Source: JAMCXS01 sp964459065 (GTDB lineage: Bacteria; Acidobacteriota; Terriglobia; UBA7540). From it: a stretch of 17,028 nucleotides of DNA. Position numbers and translations under genes: made by a program. The notes beneath the pieces are model-generated. The model saw only the letters and a list, made by a program, of their open reading frames with translations, was not told the DNA's origin and ran no database searches. The DNA is taken from assembly GCA_964459065.1 (NCBI GenBank), contig CAYWMN010000060.1, forward strand, positions 1 to 17,028, in the 5' to 3' direction. Positions within the stretch are counted from its first letter, which is position 1, and every line of letters starts with the position of its first letter. Positions 7,396 to 15,355 of this stretch are shown here, piece by piece.

Positions 7396-8685
7396 ATGAA
7401 AAACAAAGACCGGTATAAGTGGTACGTGGTGGGGATGCTCTGGTGCATCTGCCTTCTTAATTATGCTGACCGTGAGGCGATCTTCTCACTTTTCCCCCTG
7501 CTTCAGAAGGAAATGCACCTGACCACCATTCAGCTGGGATTGCTGGGCTCAGGTTTTGCCTGGGTGTATGGCCTGATGGCCCCATTTGCGGGCAGCATTG
7601 TGGATCGCATACGCCGCAAGACAGCCATCATGGGGGGCCTGTTCACATGGAGCACCATCGCCATCCTCACCCCCCTGGCCCATACCTTCCACCAGTTATT
7701 CGGGTTCATGGCCATCGAGGGCCTGGGAGAAACCTTTTATTATCCCGCCTCCATGTCCATGGTCAGTGACTATCACGGCAAAAGGACCCGCTCCCGCGCG
7801 ATGGGCATGCATCAGACGAGCGTTTATATGGGAACCATTGCGGGCGGATTTTTTGCGGGCCTGATCGGAGAGCGCTACGGCTGGCGGTGGTCCTTCATTG
7901 TTTTTGGATCCCTCGGAATCGTTCTCGGATTTGTCCTTCTGCGTTTGCTGCGGGAACCCGAACGAGGCGCTGCTGACCTGGAAGAGCAGGCGCCCGGAAC
8001 GGAAGCTCATCTCCACGGCCGGATCTCCATCAAGGAGTTCATCAAAATTATCTGGCGGACTCCCAGCATGATTCTCCTGATGTCAGGCTTTGTGTGCGCC
8101 AATTTTGTTGCCGTGGTGCTGCTGTCCTGGATGCCCAAGTTTCTCTATGACAAGTTTCACATGAGCCTGGCGATGGCGGGCCTCTCGGCCACGCTTTTCG
8201 TTCAGGTGGCCAGCATGGTGGGATCGCCGCTGGGAGGCTGGCTTGCCGACTCGCTGAGAAGGAAAATGGCTGGTGGAAGAATGCTGGTCCAGGCCATTGC
8301 TCTGTTGTGTGGAGCTCCCTTCGTCTACATTTGCGGAGCAACCAAATCCATCGGGGTCGTGGTGGTTGTCCTGACGGCGTGGGGACTTTTCAAAGGCTTT
8401 TATGATTCCAACATCTTTGCTTCGCCCTATGACGTGATCCCGCCCCAGGCGCGGGGAACGGCGGCCGGCTTTATGAACATGGTGGGATGGCTGGGCGGCG
8501 GGGGCCTTGCACCCATTACCGTCGGCATTTTGGCCGAGCACTACAGCCTGAGCGCGGCGATTTCCATGACCTCGCTCGTCTATGTGGTTGGAGGATTGCT
8601 GCTCCTCACCTGCACTTTGGTCTTTGCGCGGCGCGACGTTACTCGAATGGAAGCTCAACTGGCGGCGTCAAGTGAGCCGGCGTAA
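7396..8685 (+). CDS. MFS transporter, anion:cation symporter-like (sugar-acid type)
   Basis: 429 residues from ATG 7396, where the protein begins MKNKDRYKWYVV and runs straight into the first helix. An in-frame ATG at 7333 is possible but places GGAGGA directly against the start and adds a non-conserved 21 residues. Motifs fit the major facilitator fold: LLNYADREAI (20-29) resembles the helix-1 signature of the anion:cation symporter branch, and DRIRRK (70-75) fits the loop 2-3 motif. YYPASMSMVSDYH (115-127) and RSRAMGMHQTSVYMG (132-146) are family-like segments of the N-terminal half. A hydrophilic central loop (about 186-210) splits two sets of six helices. Characterised relatives carry hexuronates, glucarate and other organic anions, so import of an acidic product of the upstream hydrolases is a reasonable inference. 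Last gene of the + strand run. Confidence 0.88.
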   Translation: MKNKDRYKWYVVGMLWCICLLNYADREAIFSLFPLLQKEMHLTTIQLGLLGSGFAWVYGLMAPFAGSIVDRIRRKTAIMGGLFTWSTIAILTPLAHTFHQLFGFMAIEGLGETFYYPASMSMVSDYHGKRTRSRAMGMHQTSVYMGTIAGGFFAGLIGERYGWRWSFIVFGSLGIVLGFVLLRLLREPERGAADLEEQAPGTEAHLHGRISIKEFIKIIWRTPSMILLMSGFVCANFVAVVLLSWMPKFLYDKFHMSLAMAGLSATLFVQVASMVGSPLGGWLADSLRRKMAGGRMLVQAIALLCGAPFVYICGATKSIGVVVVVLTAWGLFKGFYDSNIFASPYDVIPPQARGTAAGFMNMVGWLGGGGLAPITVGILAEHYSLSAAISMTSLVYVVGGLLLLTCTLVFARRDVTRMEAQLAASSEPA

Positions 8686-8860
8686 AAATCTCTAACGGCT
8701 GAAAAGGTATTTCCCTGAAGACGGTCGCACCCGGCTTGAAAAACGGGGCGCCGCACGTTGCGCTCATACGGAAATAGGCCCGTGGCACGACGGGGCTTCC
8801 ATCCCGTTGAATCGCCATGCGAGGCCCCTCCGTCAGCAGATGCAAGGCCGCTGATCGCGG

Positions 8861-8880
8861 GCCGGGCTCAGGGGCCCGGC
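8861..8880. terminator. First GC hairpin in convergent intergenic region
   Basis: A perfect 7-bp inverted repeat (GCCGGGC / GCCCGGC) closes a 6-nt loop in the 278-bp space between two convergent transporter genes. The position suits a bidirectional transcription barrier, but there is no U-run on either strand, so it is not a canonical intrinsic terminator. The rest of 8686-8963 shows no convincing gene. Confidence 0.4.
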
Positions 8881-8898
8881 GGGTTGGGTTGCCAGATG

Positions 8899-8917
8899 GG
8901 CCGCCAAACAGGCGGCC
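8899..8917. terminator. Second GC hairpin in convergent intergenic region
   Basis: A perfect 7-bp inverted repeat (GGCCGCC / GGCGGCC) closes an AAACA loop, 18 nt from the first hairpin and about 47 nt beyond the stop of the - strand transporter. Tandem hairpins at a convergent gene junction are likely to act in transcript termination or 3'-end protection on both strands. No U-run is present. Confidence 0.4.
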
Positions 8918-8963
8918 GCTGCGCGGGACGCGGCGAACCGCCATCGCCTCAAACCATCACCCG

Positions 8964-10286
8964 CTACGTAATCCCCATCATCTTCTGCATCTCTTCGAGA
9001 GAAAGGCCCTTGGTTTCCGGGTAGAAGAACAGGACCACGAAGAACTGCACCACCATCATGGCCGCGAAGAAAACGAAGGGGAAGCCGCCGGAAAACGCCG
9101 CAATCACCGGGAAGACTCCTGAAATGAGCGCGTTCATTGTCCAGTGGGTAAAGGTGCCCAGGCTCTGGCCCTTGGCCCGCACCTGATTGGGAAACACCTC
9201 GCTGATAAACACCCAGATGACCGCGCCTTGTGAGAAGGCGAAAAAGGCAATAAAGCCCACCAGCATCCAGAGCAGCAGGTTCTGATGGTGCCCTGAGAAG
9301 AAGACGTAAGAAACGCCCGCCAGGCTGAACGCCATGCCCACCGAGCCGATCAAGAGCATTTTCTTTCGGCCCAGCTTGTCGATCACGGCCATTGCAAGCA
9401 CCGTGAAGAGCATATTCGTCGCCCCAATCACCACAGCCTGCAAATCAGCCGAAACCCTGCTGAAGCCGGCTTTGGCAAAAATATCGTTCAGGTAGTAGAT
9501 AATCGCGTTGATGCCGGTGAATTGGTTGAACATGGCAATGGAGACGGCCAGAAAGATCGGCAACTTGTACTTGGATTGAAACAACGGCTCCTTGCCACCC
9601 TCCTGATGGATCGACGCAACGATTTCCTGCAATTCCTGTTCGACGTTCGTTTCCCCGGTCCGTTGCAGCACCTCGCGCGCTTCATCCGTGTGGTGCATCT
9701 TAACCAGCCAGCGAGGGCTTCGCGGAATCGTAAAGAGCATGGCCAGGAAAAACGCCGCGGGAACCGCGGAAATGCCCAGCATCCATCGCCACTCTCCCAC
9801 TCCCATGTTCATCAGGCCGATGAGGTAGTTGGAAAAATAGGCCAGCAGCACGCCGAAGACAATCATGAACTGAAAGAGCATGACCAGGCGGCCCCGCCAC
9901 TTGGCCGGCGCGATTTCCGCAATGTACATGGGCCCCAGAACCGACGAGCCGCCCACTGCCAAGCCCGCGATAAACCGGGCGACCATCAGCGAGTACCAGC
10001 CCCAGGCAAAAGCGCATCCCAGCGCGGACACGACATACAACACGGCCAGCACGCGCAAGCTGTTGCGCCGGCCGTAACGGTCGCCGGGATATCCCGCAAA
10101 CATTGCGCCCACAATCGTGCCCCAGAGCGCAATGGAAACCGTCAGCCCCAGCGAGCCCGGCGTCAGATGATACTGCGAGGTCAGGTCGCTGGTAGTTCCA
10201 GCGATCACCGCCATGTCAAACCCGAAAAGGATGCCCGCTAAGGCAGCCACCAACGTACTTTTCAGCAGATATCCAGTTAACCGCAT
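8964..10286 (-). CDS. MFS sugar porter (XylE/AraE/GLUT-like)
   Basis: 440 residues from the ATG at 10286, which has AGGGG 4 nt upstream; a longer frame to 10349 lacks such a site. The sugar-porter signatures are all visible: GDRYGRR (68-74), PMYIAEIAPAKWRG (119-132), PRSPRWL (188-194), FNQFTGINAIIYY (253-265), GRKK (306-309) and PETKG (423-427), with 12 predicted helices. In this family the central Q/N-rich helix-7 motif binds the sugar ring; here the first glutamine of the usual QQ pair is Asn254. It should be a proton-coupled or facilitated sugar importer in the inner membrane. It is downstream of the archaemetzincin gene across a 255-nt gap, so it probably has its own promoter. It converges on the + strand transporter at 8685. 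Confidence 0.93.
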   Translation of the reverse strand: MRLTGYLLKSTLVAALAGILFGFDMAVIAGTTSDLTSQYHLTPGSLGLTVSIALWGTIVGAMFAGYPGDRYGRRNSLRVLAVLYVVSALGCAFAWGWYSLMVARFIAGLAVGGSSVLGPMYIAEIAPAKWRGRLVMLFQFMIVFGVLLAYFSNYLIGLMNMGVGEWRWMLGISAVPAAFFLAMLFTIPRSPRWLVKMHHTDEAREVLQRTGETNVEQELQEIVASIHQEGGKEPLFQSKYKLPIFLAVSIAMFNQFTGINAIIYYLNDIFAKAGFSRVSADLQAVVIGATNMLFTVLAMAVIDKLGRKKMLLIGSVGMAFSLAGVSYVFFSGHHQNLLLWMLVGFIAFFAFSQGAVIWVFISEVFPNQVRAKGQSLGTFTHWTMNALISGVFPVIAAFSGGFPFVFFAAMMVVQFFVVLFFYPETKGLSLEEMQKMMGIT

Positions 10287-10541
10287 AATGCCCCTTACAA
10301 GACCAGAGATAACCCAACAAACTTTTTTGCGCCCGTACTCCCGCGGCACAAGTCCATGACTCTAACACAAATAACGCCTGCCGGGAGAGGATGTTTTGAA
10401 GAAAATCCAAGCCGGCGGGCCGCCCCGTTCGCACTTCGCAAGCCGGCGGCGGACGCCGTGCCCCGGCAAGCCAGGTTCCGCCGAACGCCCCATTGGAAAA
10501 ACCACGGGGAGGCCACGGTCAAAAAGCATTTTCAGCAGGAA
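10287..10541. other. 255-bp intergenic region between archaemetzincin and sugar-porter genes
   Basis: No convincing gene is seen here. The stretch contains a 10-bp direct repeat (AAGCCGGCGG, near 10409 and 10439) and a directly repeated CCACGG around 10502-10517, but no clear intrinsic terminator after the archaemetzincin stop and no confident promoter hexamers for the transporter. Its length suggests that the sugar-porter promoter lies within it. Confidence 0.35.
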
Positions 10542-11096
10542 CTATCCTCTATTCATCGCCGGGTGGGAAAAGTCCGCCGGCGACCGGGCGCGGCACGCGG
10601 CGCACAGACTGGTGCCCTTGATGTCGATCAGCTCCACGGTGTGGGATGCCGCCATGGCGCAGCGATAATCGTCGCAGTGGGCCAGTCCGAACGTATGGCC
10701 AAGCTCGTGCACCGACTCCTTGGCCAACCGCTCGCGGAGCAACTCCGCGTTGGGCGGAAGTCCGTAAAACTCCTGGCGAAGTCGGTAGGTGGAAACCACG
10801 GCGCAACTTCCCTCCACCTGAGCTTCGCCAAAAACAAAAGTCAAAATGGGAATGTACAAATCCAGGGGCGTAACCCCCAGCACCCGGCCGGAGACGGGCC
10901 CAAGCTGTTCCTGCATTCGGATAAGAATATCGCTGGAGTGATATTGCCGGCGTTCCGGGTGCAGCGAGGGCGCCGGGTCAAGCCCGCCGGCCATGATCTG
11001 GCAGGCAACGCCAAACTCGGCCCTGAGGGCGATGCCCAGCGAGGCCAGCAAGGAAGGATCTGCTTTGCCGACGGGCAGCAATTGAATCAAACTCAT
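10542..11096 (-). CDS. amzA: Archaemetzincin (AMZ-family zinc metalloprotease)
   Basis: 184 residues from the ATG at 11096. The diagnostic extended zinc signature is complete: H130-E-L-G-H134-T-F-G137-L-A-H140-C141, then C146, M148 (the met-turn), S151, D158, K160, C165 and C168. The three histidines bind the catalytic zinc, E131 is the general base, and the four cysteines bind a second zinc as in structurally known archaemetzincins. Length is normal for a prokaryotic member, and no signal peptide is present, so it should be cytoplasmic. Its ATG overlaps the TGA of the response regulator in the 4-base arrangement ATGA, which indicates translational coupling; an upstream in-frame start at 11123 would lie inside the regulator gene and is less likely. 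Substrates of bacterial members are not known to me. Confidence 0.95.
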   Translation of the reverse strand: MSLIQLLPVGKADPSLLASLGIALRAEFGVACQIMAGGLDPAPSLHPERRQYHSSDILIRMQEQLGPVSGRVLGVTPLDLYIPILTFVFGEAQVEGSCAVVSTYRLRQEFYGLPPNAELLRERLAKESVHELGHTFGLAHCDDYRCAMAASHTVELIDIKGTSLCAACRARSPADFSHPAMNRG

Positions 11097-12445
11097 GAGC
11101 TTCCAACAAGCGGCCTTTTCCATCCATATTTCTTAAGCTTATGGTGGAGAGTCACACGGTCGATTTCAAGAAGCTCCGCCGCCCGCGTCTGGTTGCCCCC
11201 GCAAAGCTCGACAATTTCCAGGATATGGGCCCGCTCGGCGTCCTCAAGCGACAGGCAGACAGGCCCGGCCTGGCCGCGCTTCAAAGTGAAATCGACTTCC
11301 CGGAGTTCGGAGGCACGGGCCACCACCATGGCGCGCTCAACCGCGTTTTCCAGCTCCCGCACGTTGCCCGGCCAGTCATGCTGCTGGAGAAGGTCCAGGG
11401 CTTCGCCCGAAACCCGCTCCACCTGCTTGTTCATCGAGGAGGCATACTTGTGGATGAAGTGCTCCACCAGGGGAGGAATATCCTCCTTGCGCGCGCGCAG
11501 CGGCGGCAACTCGATCCGGAAAACATTCAGGCGATAGTAGAGATCGGGGCGGAACTTACCCGCTTCCATCAACTCCTCCAGGTTCTTGTTGGTTGCCGCA
11601 ACGCACCGGAAGTCCACATGAATGGGCTGGTTGCTGCCCACGCGGGTGATTTCCCGCTCTTGCAGCACGCGGAGCAAGTCCGTCTGGGTTTTCAGGCTGA
11701 TGTCGCCGATCTCGTCCAGAAACACCGTGCCGCCATCGGCCATTTCGAAGCTGCCTTTTTTGCGGTACTGGGCGCCCGTAAAAGCGCCTTTTTCATGCCC
11801 GAACAATTCGCTTTCCAGCAAGGTCTCCGTCAGCGCTCCGCAATGAATCACCACCATCCGGTTGTAGCGGCGAGGGCTTGCGGCGTGGATCGCCCGGGCC
11901 ACCAGTTCCTTCCCGGTTCCGCTTTCGCCCAGGATCAAGGCGGTCGCTTCGGTCGGGCCCACGGTTTCAATCGCGTCGAAAACACGCTTCATGGCGGCGC
12001 TTCGCCCAATCAATTCCTGCGGCCGGGTTGTCTCGGCCACCGTTTCGCGCAAGCGAACATTTTCCTGCTCCACCTGCCGGTGGGCGAGAGCATTGTGCAC
12101 GGTGTGCGCGATCTCTTCAGGGTCAAAAGGTTTCACCACGTAATCGTAGGCGCCGTTCTTCAGCGCGGCCACGGAGGTCTCAACCGAGGCATAGCCGGTC
12201 ATAATAATCACAATCAAGTCCGGTTTGATTTCGCGAAAGCGGCTCTGGAGTTCGATGCCGTCCACGTCCGGCATCTTGATATCCACCAGCGCCACGTCCC
12301 AGGTCTGCTGAGCCAGCAGGGCCAGAGCCTCCCGGGCGCTATCGGCCGTGCCCACCTCGTAACCTTCCTCGCGAAACCATTTTCCCAGCGAGTCGCGGAC
12401 AATCAGCTCGTCGTCGACAATAAGGATGTTTCCTTTTTTGTTCAT
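11093..12445 (-). CDS. Sigma-54-dependent response regulator (REC-AAA+-Fis, NtrC/AtoC type)
   Basis: 450 residues. Receiver domain 6-120 has the acidic pair D11-D12, phosphoacceptor D55, T83 and K105. The AAA+ domain (about 143-370) has Walker A GESGTGKE (173-180), the GAFTGA loop that contacts sigma-54 (220-225), Walker B VFLDEIGD (241-248), the arginine-finger region FRPDLYYRLNVFR (298-310) and sensor-II WPGNVREL (358-365). A Fis-type helix-turn-helix ends the protein (about 405-438, GNQTRAAELLEIDRVTLHHK). It should activate sigma-54 promoters when phosphorylated by the heme sensor kinase encoded 58 nt upstream. AGGG lies about 10 nt before the ATG. A sigma-54-like promoter and a distal palindrome upstream of hybA in the same operon suggest autoregulation. 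Confidence 0.97.
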   Translation of the reverse strand: MNKKGNILIVDDELIVRDSLGKWFREEGYEVGTADSAREALALLAQQTWDVALVDIKMPDVDGIELQSRFREIKPDLIVIIMTGYASVETSVAALKNGAYDYVVKPFDPEEIAHTVHNALAHRQVEQENVRLRETVAETTRPQELIGRSAAMKRVFDAIETVGPTEATALILGESGTGKELVARAIHAASPRRYNRMVVIHCGALTETLLESELFGHEKGAFTGAQYRKKGSFEMADGGTVFLDEIGDISLKTQTDLLRVLQEREITRVGSNQPIHVDFRCVAATNKNLEELMEAGKFRPDLYYRLNVFRIELPPLRARKEDIPPLVEHFIHKYASSMNKQVERVSGEALDLLQQHDWPGNVRELENAVERAMVVARASELREVDFTLKRGQAGPVCLSLEDAERAHILEIVELCGGNQTRAAELLEIDRVTLHHKLKKYGWKRPLVGSS

Positions 12446-12481
12446 GGCCGTTCACCCTTGGTTGTGGTGGCGCCGCCCGGT

Positions 12482-12516
12482 GGGCGCCCGGTTTCGATTC
12501 CGATCAACCGGCGCCC
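12482..12516 (-). other. Intercistronic hairpin spanning the kinase stop codon
   Basis: GGGCGCCCGGTT (12482-12493) pairs with AACCGGCGCCC (12506-12516) with one bulged base and a 12-nt loop. The structure covers the end of the histidine kinase gene and the start of the 58-nt space before the response regulator gene. It may stabilise the upstream message or set the ratio of kinase to regulator; no U-run follows, so it is not an obvious terminator. Confidence 0.45.
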
Positions 12517-14189
12517 GGGCCTTCCCGCTCGGATCGCCCGGCGGGTTTCACCACCGCGCCAACCGCCGATTCCCGCACCGGAAGCGTGATCGTGAACAGC
12601 GTTCCCCGCCCCGGCTCGGACTTCACGTCAATCCGGCCGCGGTGCCGCTCAATGATAATCCGGCTGATGGCGAGGCCCAGGCCAAGGCTGTGCCCGCGCT
12701 CCTTGGTGGTGAAAAAGGGCTCGAACGCCTGGGAAATCAGTTCCGCCGGCATCCCCATGCCGTCGTCCTGCACTTCGATTTGAACTTCATTTGCATCTGC
12801 CGTCCGGCGGCTGCGCAAACTGAGGTTACCACCTCGCGGCATGGCGTCAATAGCGTTCATCACCAGGGCCAGGAGCACCTGTTCAATCTGCGCCGGGTCG
12901 CAGCGAACCGCCGGCAGGTCTGGCTCGAGATCCAGGTGCAGTTGGATGTTCGACAATTCGAGCCGGTGCCGGACGAGCCGCACGCAGCGGTCCACCACGC
13001 CCGCCAGGTGCACCGGCTCGTAATTCATGGGGGTCGCGCGGGAAAAGCTCAACAGGTTCTTGATGATGTCGCCGCAGCGCCGGCTCTCCGATTCAATCAA
13101 GTCGAGTTCGGCCAGAGTCTCCGCATGCTCGTCGCCGTCGGCGCGCGCAAACCGCTTCTTCAGCAATTTCGCGTAGGTAAAGATTCCCGCCAGCGGATTG
13201 TTGATTTCGTGCGCGACAATCGCCGCCAGTTTTCCGATGGAAGCCATCTTCTCCGCGCGGAGCATCTGTTCGTGGGCACGATTCAATTCTTCGGTGTTCT
13301 GCTTGATCCGGACTTCCAAAGTCCGTCCCCAATCGATCACTTCCTTGCGCGCATCATCCAGCTGCCTGCTCATGGTGTTGAATGACCGCGCCAGGTCGGC
13401 AAGCTCGTCCTGGCTCCGGACGTCCAGCTGAAATCCCAGGTCGCCCGAGGCCAGCCGTTCCGTTCCGTCTTCCAGGACTTTCAAAGGTTTGTTGACCACC
13501 TGCCAGACAAACAGCGCGATGAGGGTTGAGATCGCGGCGATGGCCAGCAACGTGTACGCCAGCAGGCGGCGGGTCCCTTCGGCCACGCTGGCATCGGCAT
13601 CGGCAAGAGAAAGGTCCGTATCCAGAACTCCCAGAACTCTGACGCTGGCCGGGTGGGCATGGCAGGAAGCGTTTGAGCACGCGGCTGAGTTTTCAATGGG
13701 ATTGATGATGCCGAGCACCCGATGGCCGCTGGCCAGAGTGTAGGTGCGAAAGCGGTCCGGACGATTCAGGCGGGTGAGCGGCTCAGCCTGGCTGTGGCAG
13801 CCGTAACAGGCTTCAGCCTTTTTGTTGACGAAGGTGCCGATCTCGCTGGAATCCGACGAAAAGCTGATGCGCCCCTGCTGATTGATGATCCGGATGTGCA
13901 CCATGCCGGGCTCACTGGCCATCTCACTGATGGTGTGGTAGAGCCCGTCGCGCTGATTGCGAAGCATGTAGTAGGAGGCGCTCCTCTTGATAACGTCACT
14001 GACACGTTCGGCGCTTTCGAGCGTGCTTTTTTCAAGCTGCTGACGCTGCAGCCGGATGTTCAGATAGCCCAGCACTCCAAACACCGCCGCCATCACGGCG
14101 ACGAGAAGAATAATCAGTTTGGCGCTGATGCTGTGAGCGATCCGCACCCAGCGCCGGGCAATCGCCGTCCTGGCATCAGAGAGGCGCAT
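12504..14189 (-). CDS. Membrane sensor histidine kinase with two c-type heme motifs in the periplasmic domain
   Basis: 561 residues. Transmembrane helix 1 (about 24-43) and helix 2 (about 208-231) bracket a 164-residue periplasmic sensor region. That region contains a canonical heme c motif C128-Y-G-C131-H132 and a second, wider motif C171-SNAS-C176-H177 (CX4CH). A HAMP domain (about 232-285) and coiled coil lead to the HisKA domain with phosphoacceptor H327 (HEINNP). The ATPase domain has N445 (N box), DDGMGM (475-480, G1) and GHSLGLGLAI (499-508, G2). Covalent heme in the sensor should let it read redox state or a ligand such as NO, CO or O2. The gene overlaps hybB by 14 bp and precedes its likely partner regulator. 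Function as a redox sensor is inference; the kinase call is firm. Confidence 0.95.
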   Translation of the reverse strand: MRLSDARTAIARRWVRIAHSISAKLIILLVAVMAAVFGVLGYLNIRLQRQQLEKSTLESAERVSDVIKRSASYYMLRNQRDGLYHTISEMASEPGMVHIRIINQQGRISFSSDSSEIGTFVNKKAEACYGCHSQAEPLTRLNRPDRFRTYTLASGHRVLGIINPIENSAACSNASCHAHPASVRVLGVLDTDLSLADADASVAEGTRRLLAYTLLAIAAISTLIALFVWQVVNKPLKVLEDGTERLASGDLGFQLDVRSQDELADLARSFNTMSRQLDDARKEVIDWGRTLEVRIKQNTEELNRAHEQMLRAEKMASIGKLAAIVAHEINNPLAGIFTYAKLLKKRFARADGDEHAETLAELDLIESESRRCGDIIKNLLSFSRATPMNYEPVHLAGVVDRCVRLVRHRLELSNIQLHLDLEPDLPAVRCDPAQIEQVLLALVMNAIDAMPRGGNLSLRSRRTADANEVQIEVQDDGMGMPAELISQAFEPFFTTKERGHSLGLGLAISRIIIERHRGRIDVKSEPGRGTLFTITLPVRESAVGAVVKPAGRSEREGPGAG

Positions 14190-15348
14190 GAGTCAGCTCA
14201 CTCAACGGGCGAGGCGGAGGGGATGAGTCCTCCTCAGCCGCTTGCGGGAAAATGGGAAGATGCTTGACGGCCAGCGCGAAGATGGCAAAGCCTGCTCCAA
14301 TGATGCTCGCCGTCACCGCGATTTCCGTCCATTTGGGAATGTAGTGCACGCCCGCCGCACCCTCCATGCCCGTAATGCTCACGTTCAGGCGGTTGGTCAC
14401 AAACCCCAGAACCACCAGCACGGCGGCAAGATAAAGCCCGCCGGCGCTTTGCCGGATGCGCGGATTCAAAAGCAGCCCGATCGGCAGCATCAACCCGATC
14501 GCAACTTCCAGGAAAAACAGTTCGCTTTCGTAGCTGGGGTGCATCAAGGCAGCGAGCGCGCCGCGGCTGTAGAGATCCTCGAAACGCAAAAACGCGTAAA
14601 CCGCCAGCACCACCAGCAGCACCCGCCCCAGCGACTGCAGCAAGGACAGATCCAGTTGCTTGTGAAAAGCTCGGGAGCTCATCCACGATTCAAAAATGAC
14701 CATCGCCAGGCCGACGGCCAACGCCGAGATAAAGAAAAATATCGGCAGCAGAGGGCTATACCACAACGGGTTCAGCTTTTCAGGAACAATCAGGTAGAGG
14801 CTTCCAAGCGATGACTGATGCAGCGTGGAAAGCAGCACTCCGGCAATCACCAGCGGAACTGAGACGGTGTGCAGGATGCGCTGGGGACGCTCAAGGCGCA
14901 GCCGCTCAAAGACGATGGGCGCAAACTCCAGCGCCAGCACCATGGTGTAAAGCGTCACGCACCAGGATACCTCAAACATCACCGAGTGCGGATTCCACAT
15001 CACCAGCGGATGCCAGATCCGGTAAGGCCGCCCCAGGTCAAACAGCAGGGCCACCACCACCAGCGAGTACCCGAGAAACGCCGTCAGCACCGTGGGGCGA
15101 ATAATCGGCTTGAACTTTTCCAGGTTAAAAATGTAAACGGTGGCGGTCAGCAGGAACCCGCCCGCCGCCAGCATCACCCCGCAGAGCACATCAAAACCAA
15201 CCCACAAGCCCCACGGGAAAGCGTCGCTCAGATTGGTCGAGGCTCCCAGGCCGCGCGTAAAGCGCAGAACCGTGGCGTATAGCCCCATCGCAAGAATCAC
15301 GGCCAGCACCGACTTCCAGAACGTCATCCTGGGAAGATGTATTTTCAT
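14176..15348 (-). CDS. hybB: HybB/NrfD-family membrane quinone-interacting subunit
   Basis: 390 residues with about ten transmembrane helices (near 11-31, 46-75, 85-104, 122-145, 160-178, 200-220, 238-256, 275-294, 303-319, 340-362). The segments NLSDAFPWGLWVGFDV (39-54) and LSTLHQSSLGSLYLI (173-187) are typical of HybB, the heme-less cytochrome-b-like subunit of hydrogenase-2, and of related NrfD/PsrC proteins. Such subunits exchange electrons and protons with quinone in the membrane and pair with a 4Fe-4S ferredoxin subunit, which is encoded 7 nt upstream. A GAGG site overlaps the preceding gene's TGA stop, so translation is probably coupled. No hydrogenase large or small subunit is present in the window, so the electron donor or acceptor is unknown and the hydrogenase name reflects homology only. 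Confidence 0.9.
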   Translation of the reverse strand: MKIHLPRMTFWKSVLAVILAMGLYATVLRFTRGLGASTNLSDAFPWGLWVGFDVLCGVMLAAGGFLLTATVYIFNLEKFKPIIRPTVLTAFLGYSLVVVALLFDLGRPYRIWHPLVMWNPHSVMFEVSWCVTLYTMVLALEFAPIVFERLRLERPQRILHTVSVPLVIAGVLLSTLHQSSLGSLYLIVPEKLNPLWYSPLLPIFFFISALAVGLAMVIFESWMSSRAFHKQLDLSLLQSLGRVLLVVLAVYAFLRFEDLYSRGALAALMHPSYESELFFLEVAIGLMLPIGLLLNPRIRQSAGGLYLAAVLVVLGFVTNRLNVSITGMEGAAGVHYIPKWTEIAVTASIIGAGFAIFALAVKHLPIFPQAAEEDSSPPPRPLSELTHAPL

Positions 15349-15355
15349 CGCTGCC

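Noticed and set aside
10409..10448. Direct repeat AAGCCGGCGG as a mobile-element or CRISPR sign
   Set aside because: There are only two short GC-rich copies, with no terminal inverted repeats, spacers or transposase.
10542..11096. Archaemetzincin as a hydrogenase maturation protease (HybD-like)
   Set aside because: The position next to hyb-like genes is suggestive, but the HELGH...H zinc signature with four cysteines is diagnostic of archaemetzincins and unrelated to HybD.
10356..11537. A 393-codon + strand frame across the archaemetzincin gene
   Set aside because: It spans parts of two unrelated - strand genes and an intergenic region, and its composition is shadow-like.
11141..12589. A 482-codon open frame on the + strand opposite the response regulator
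   Set aside because: It runs antisense to a complete, motif-rich NtrC-type gene, and its translation is low-complexity and His/Gln/Arg-rich with no domain. It is a by-product of high GC content.
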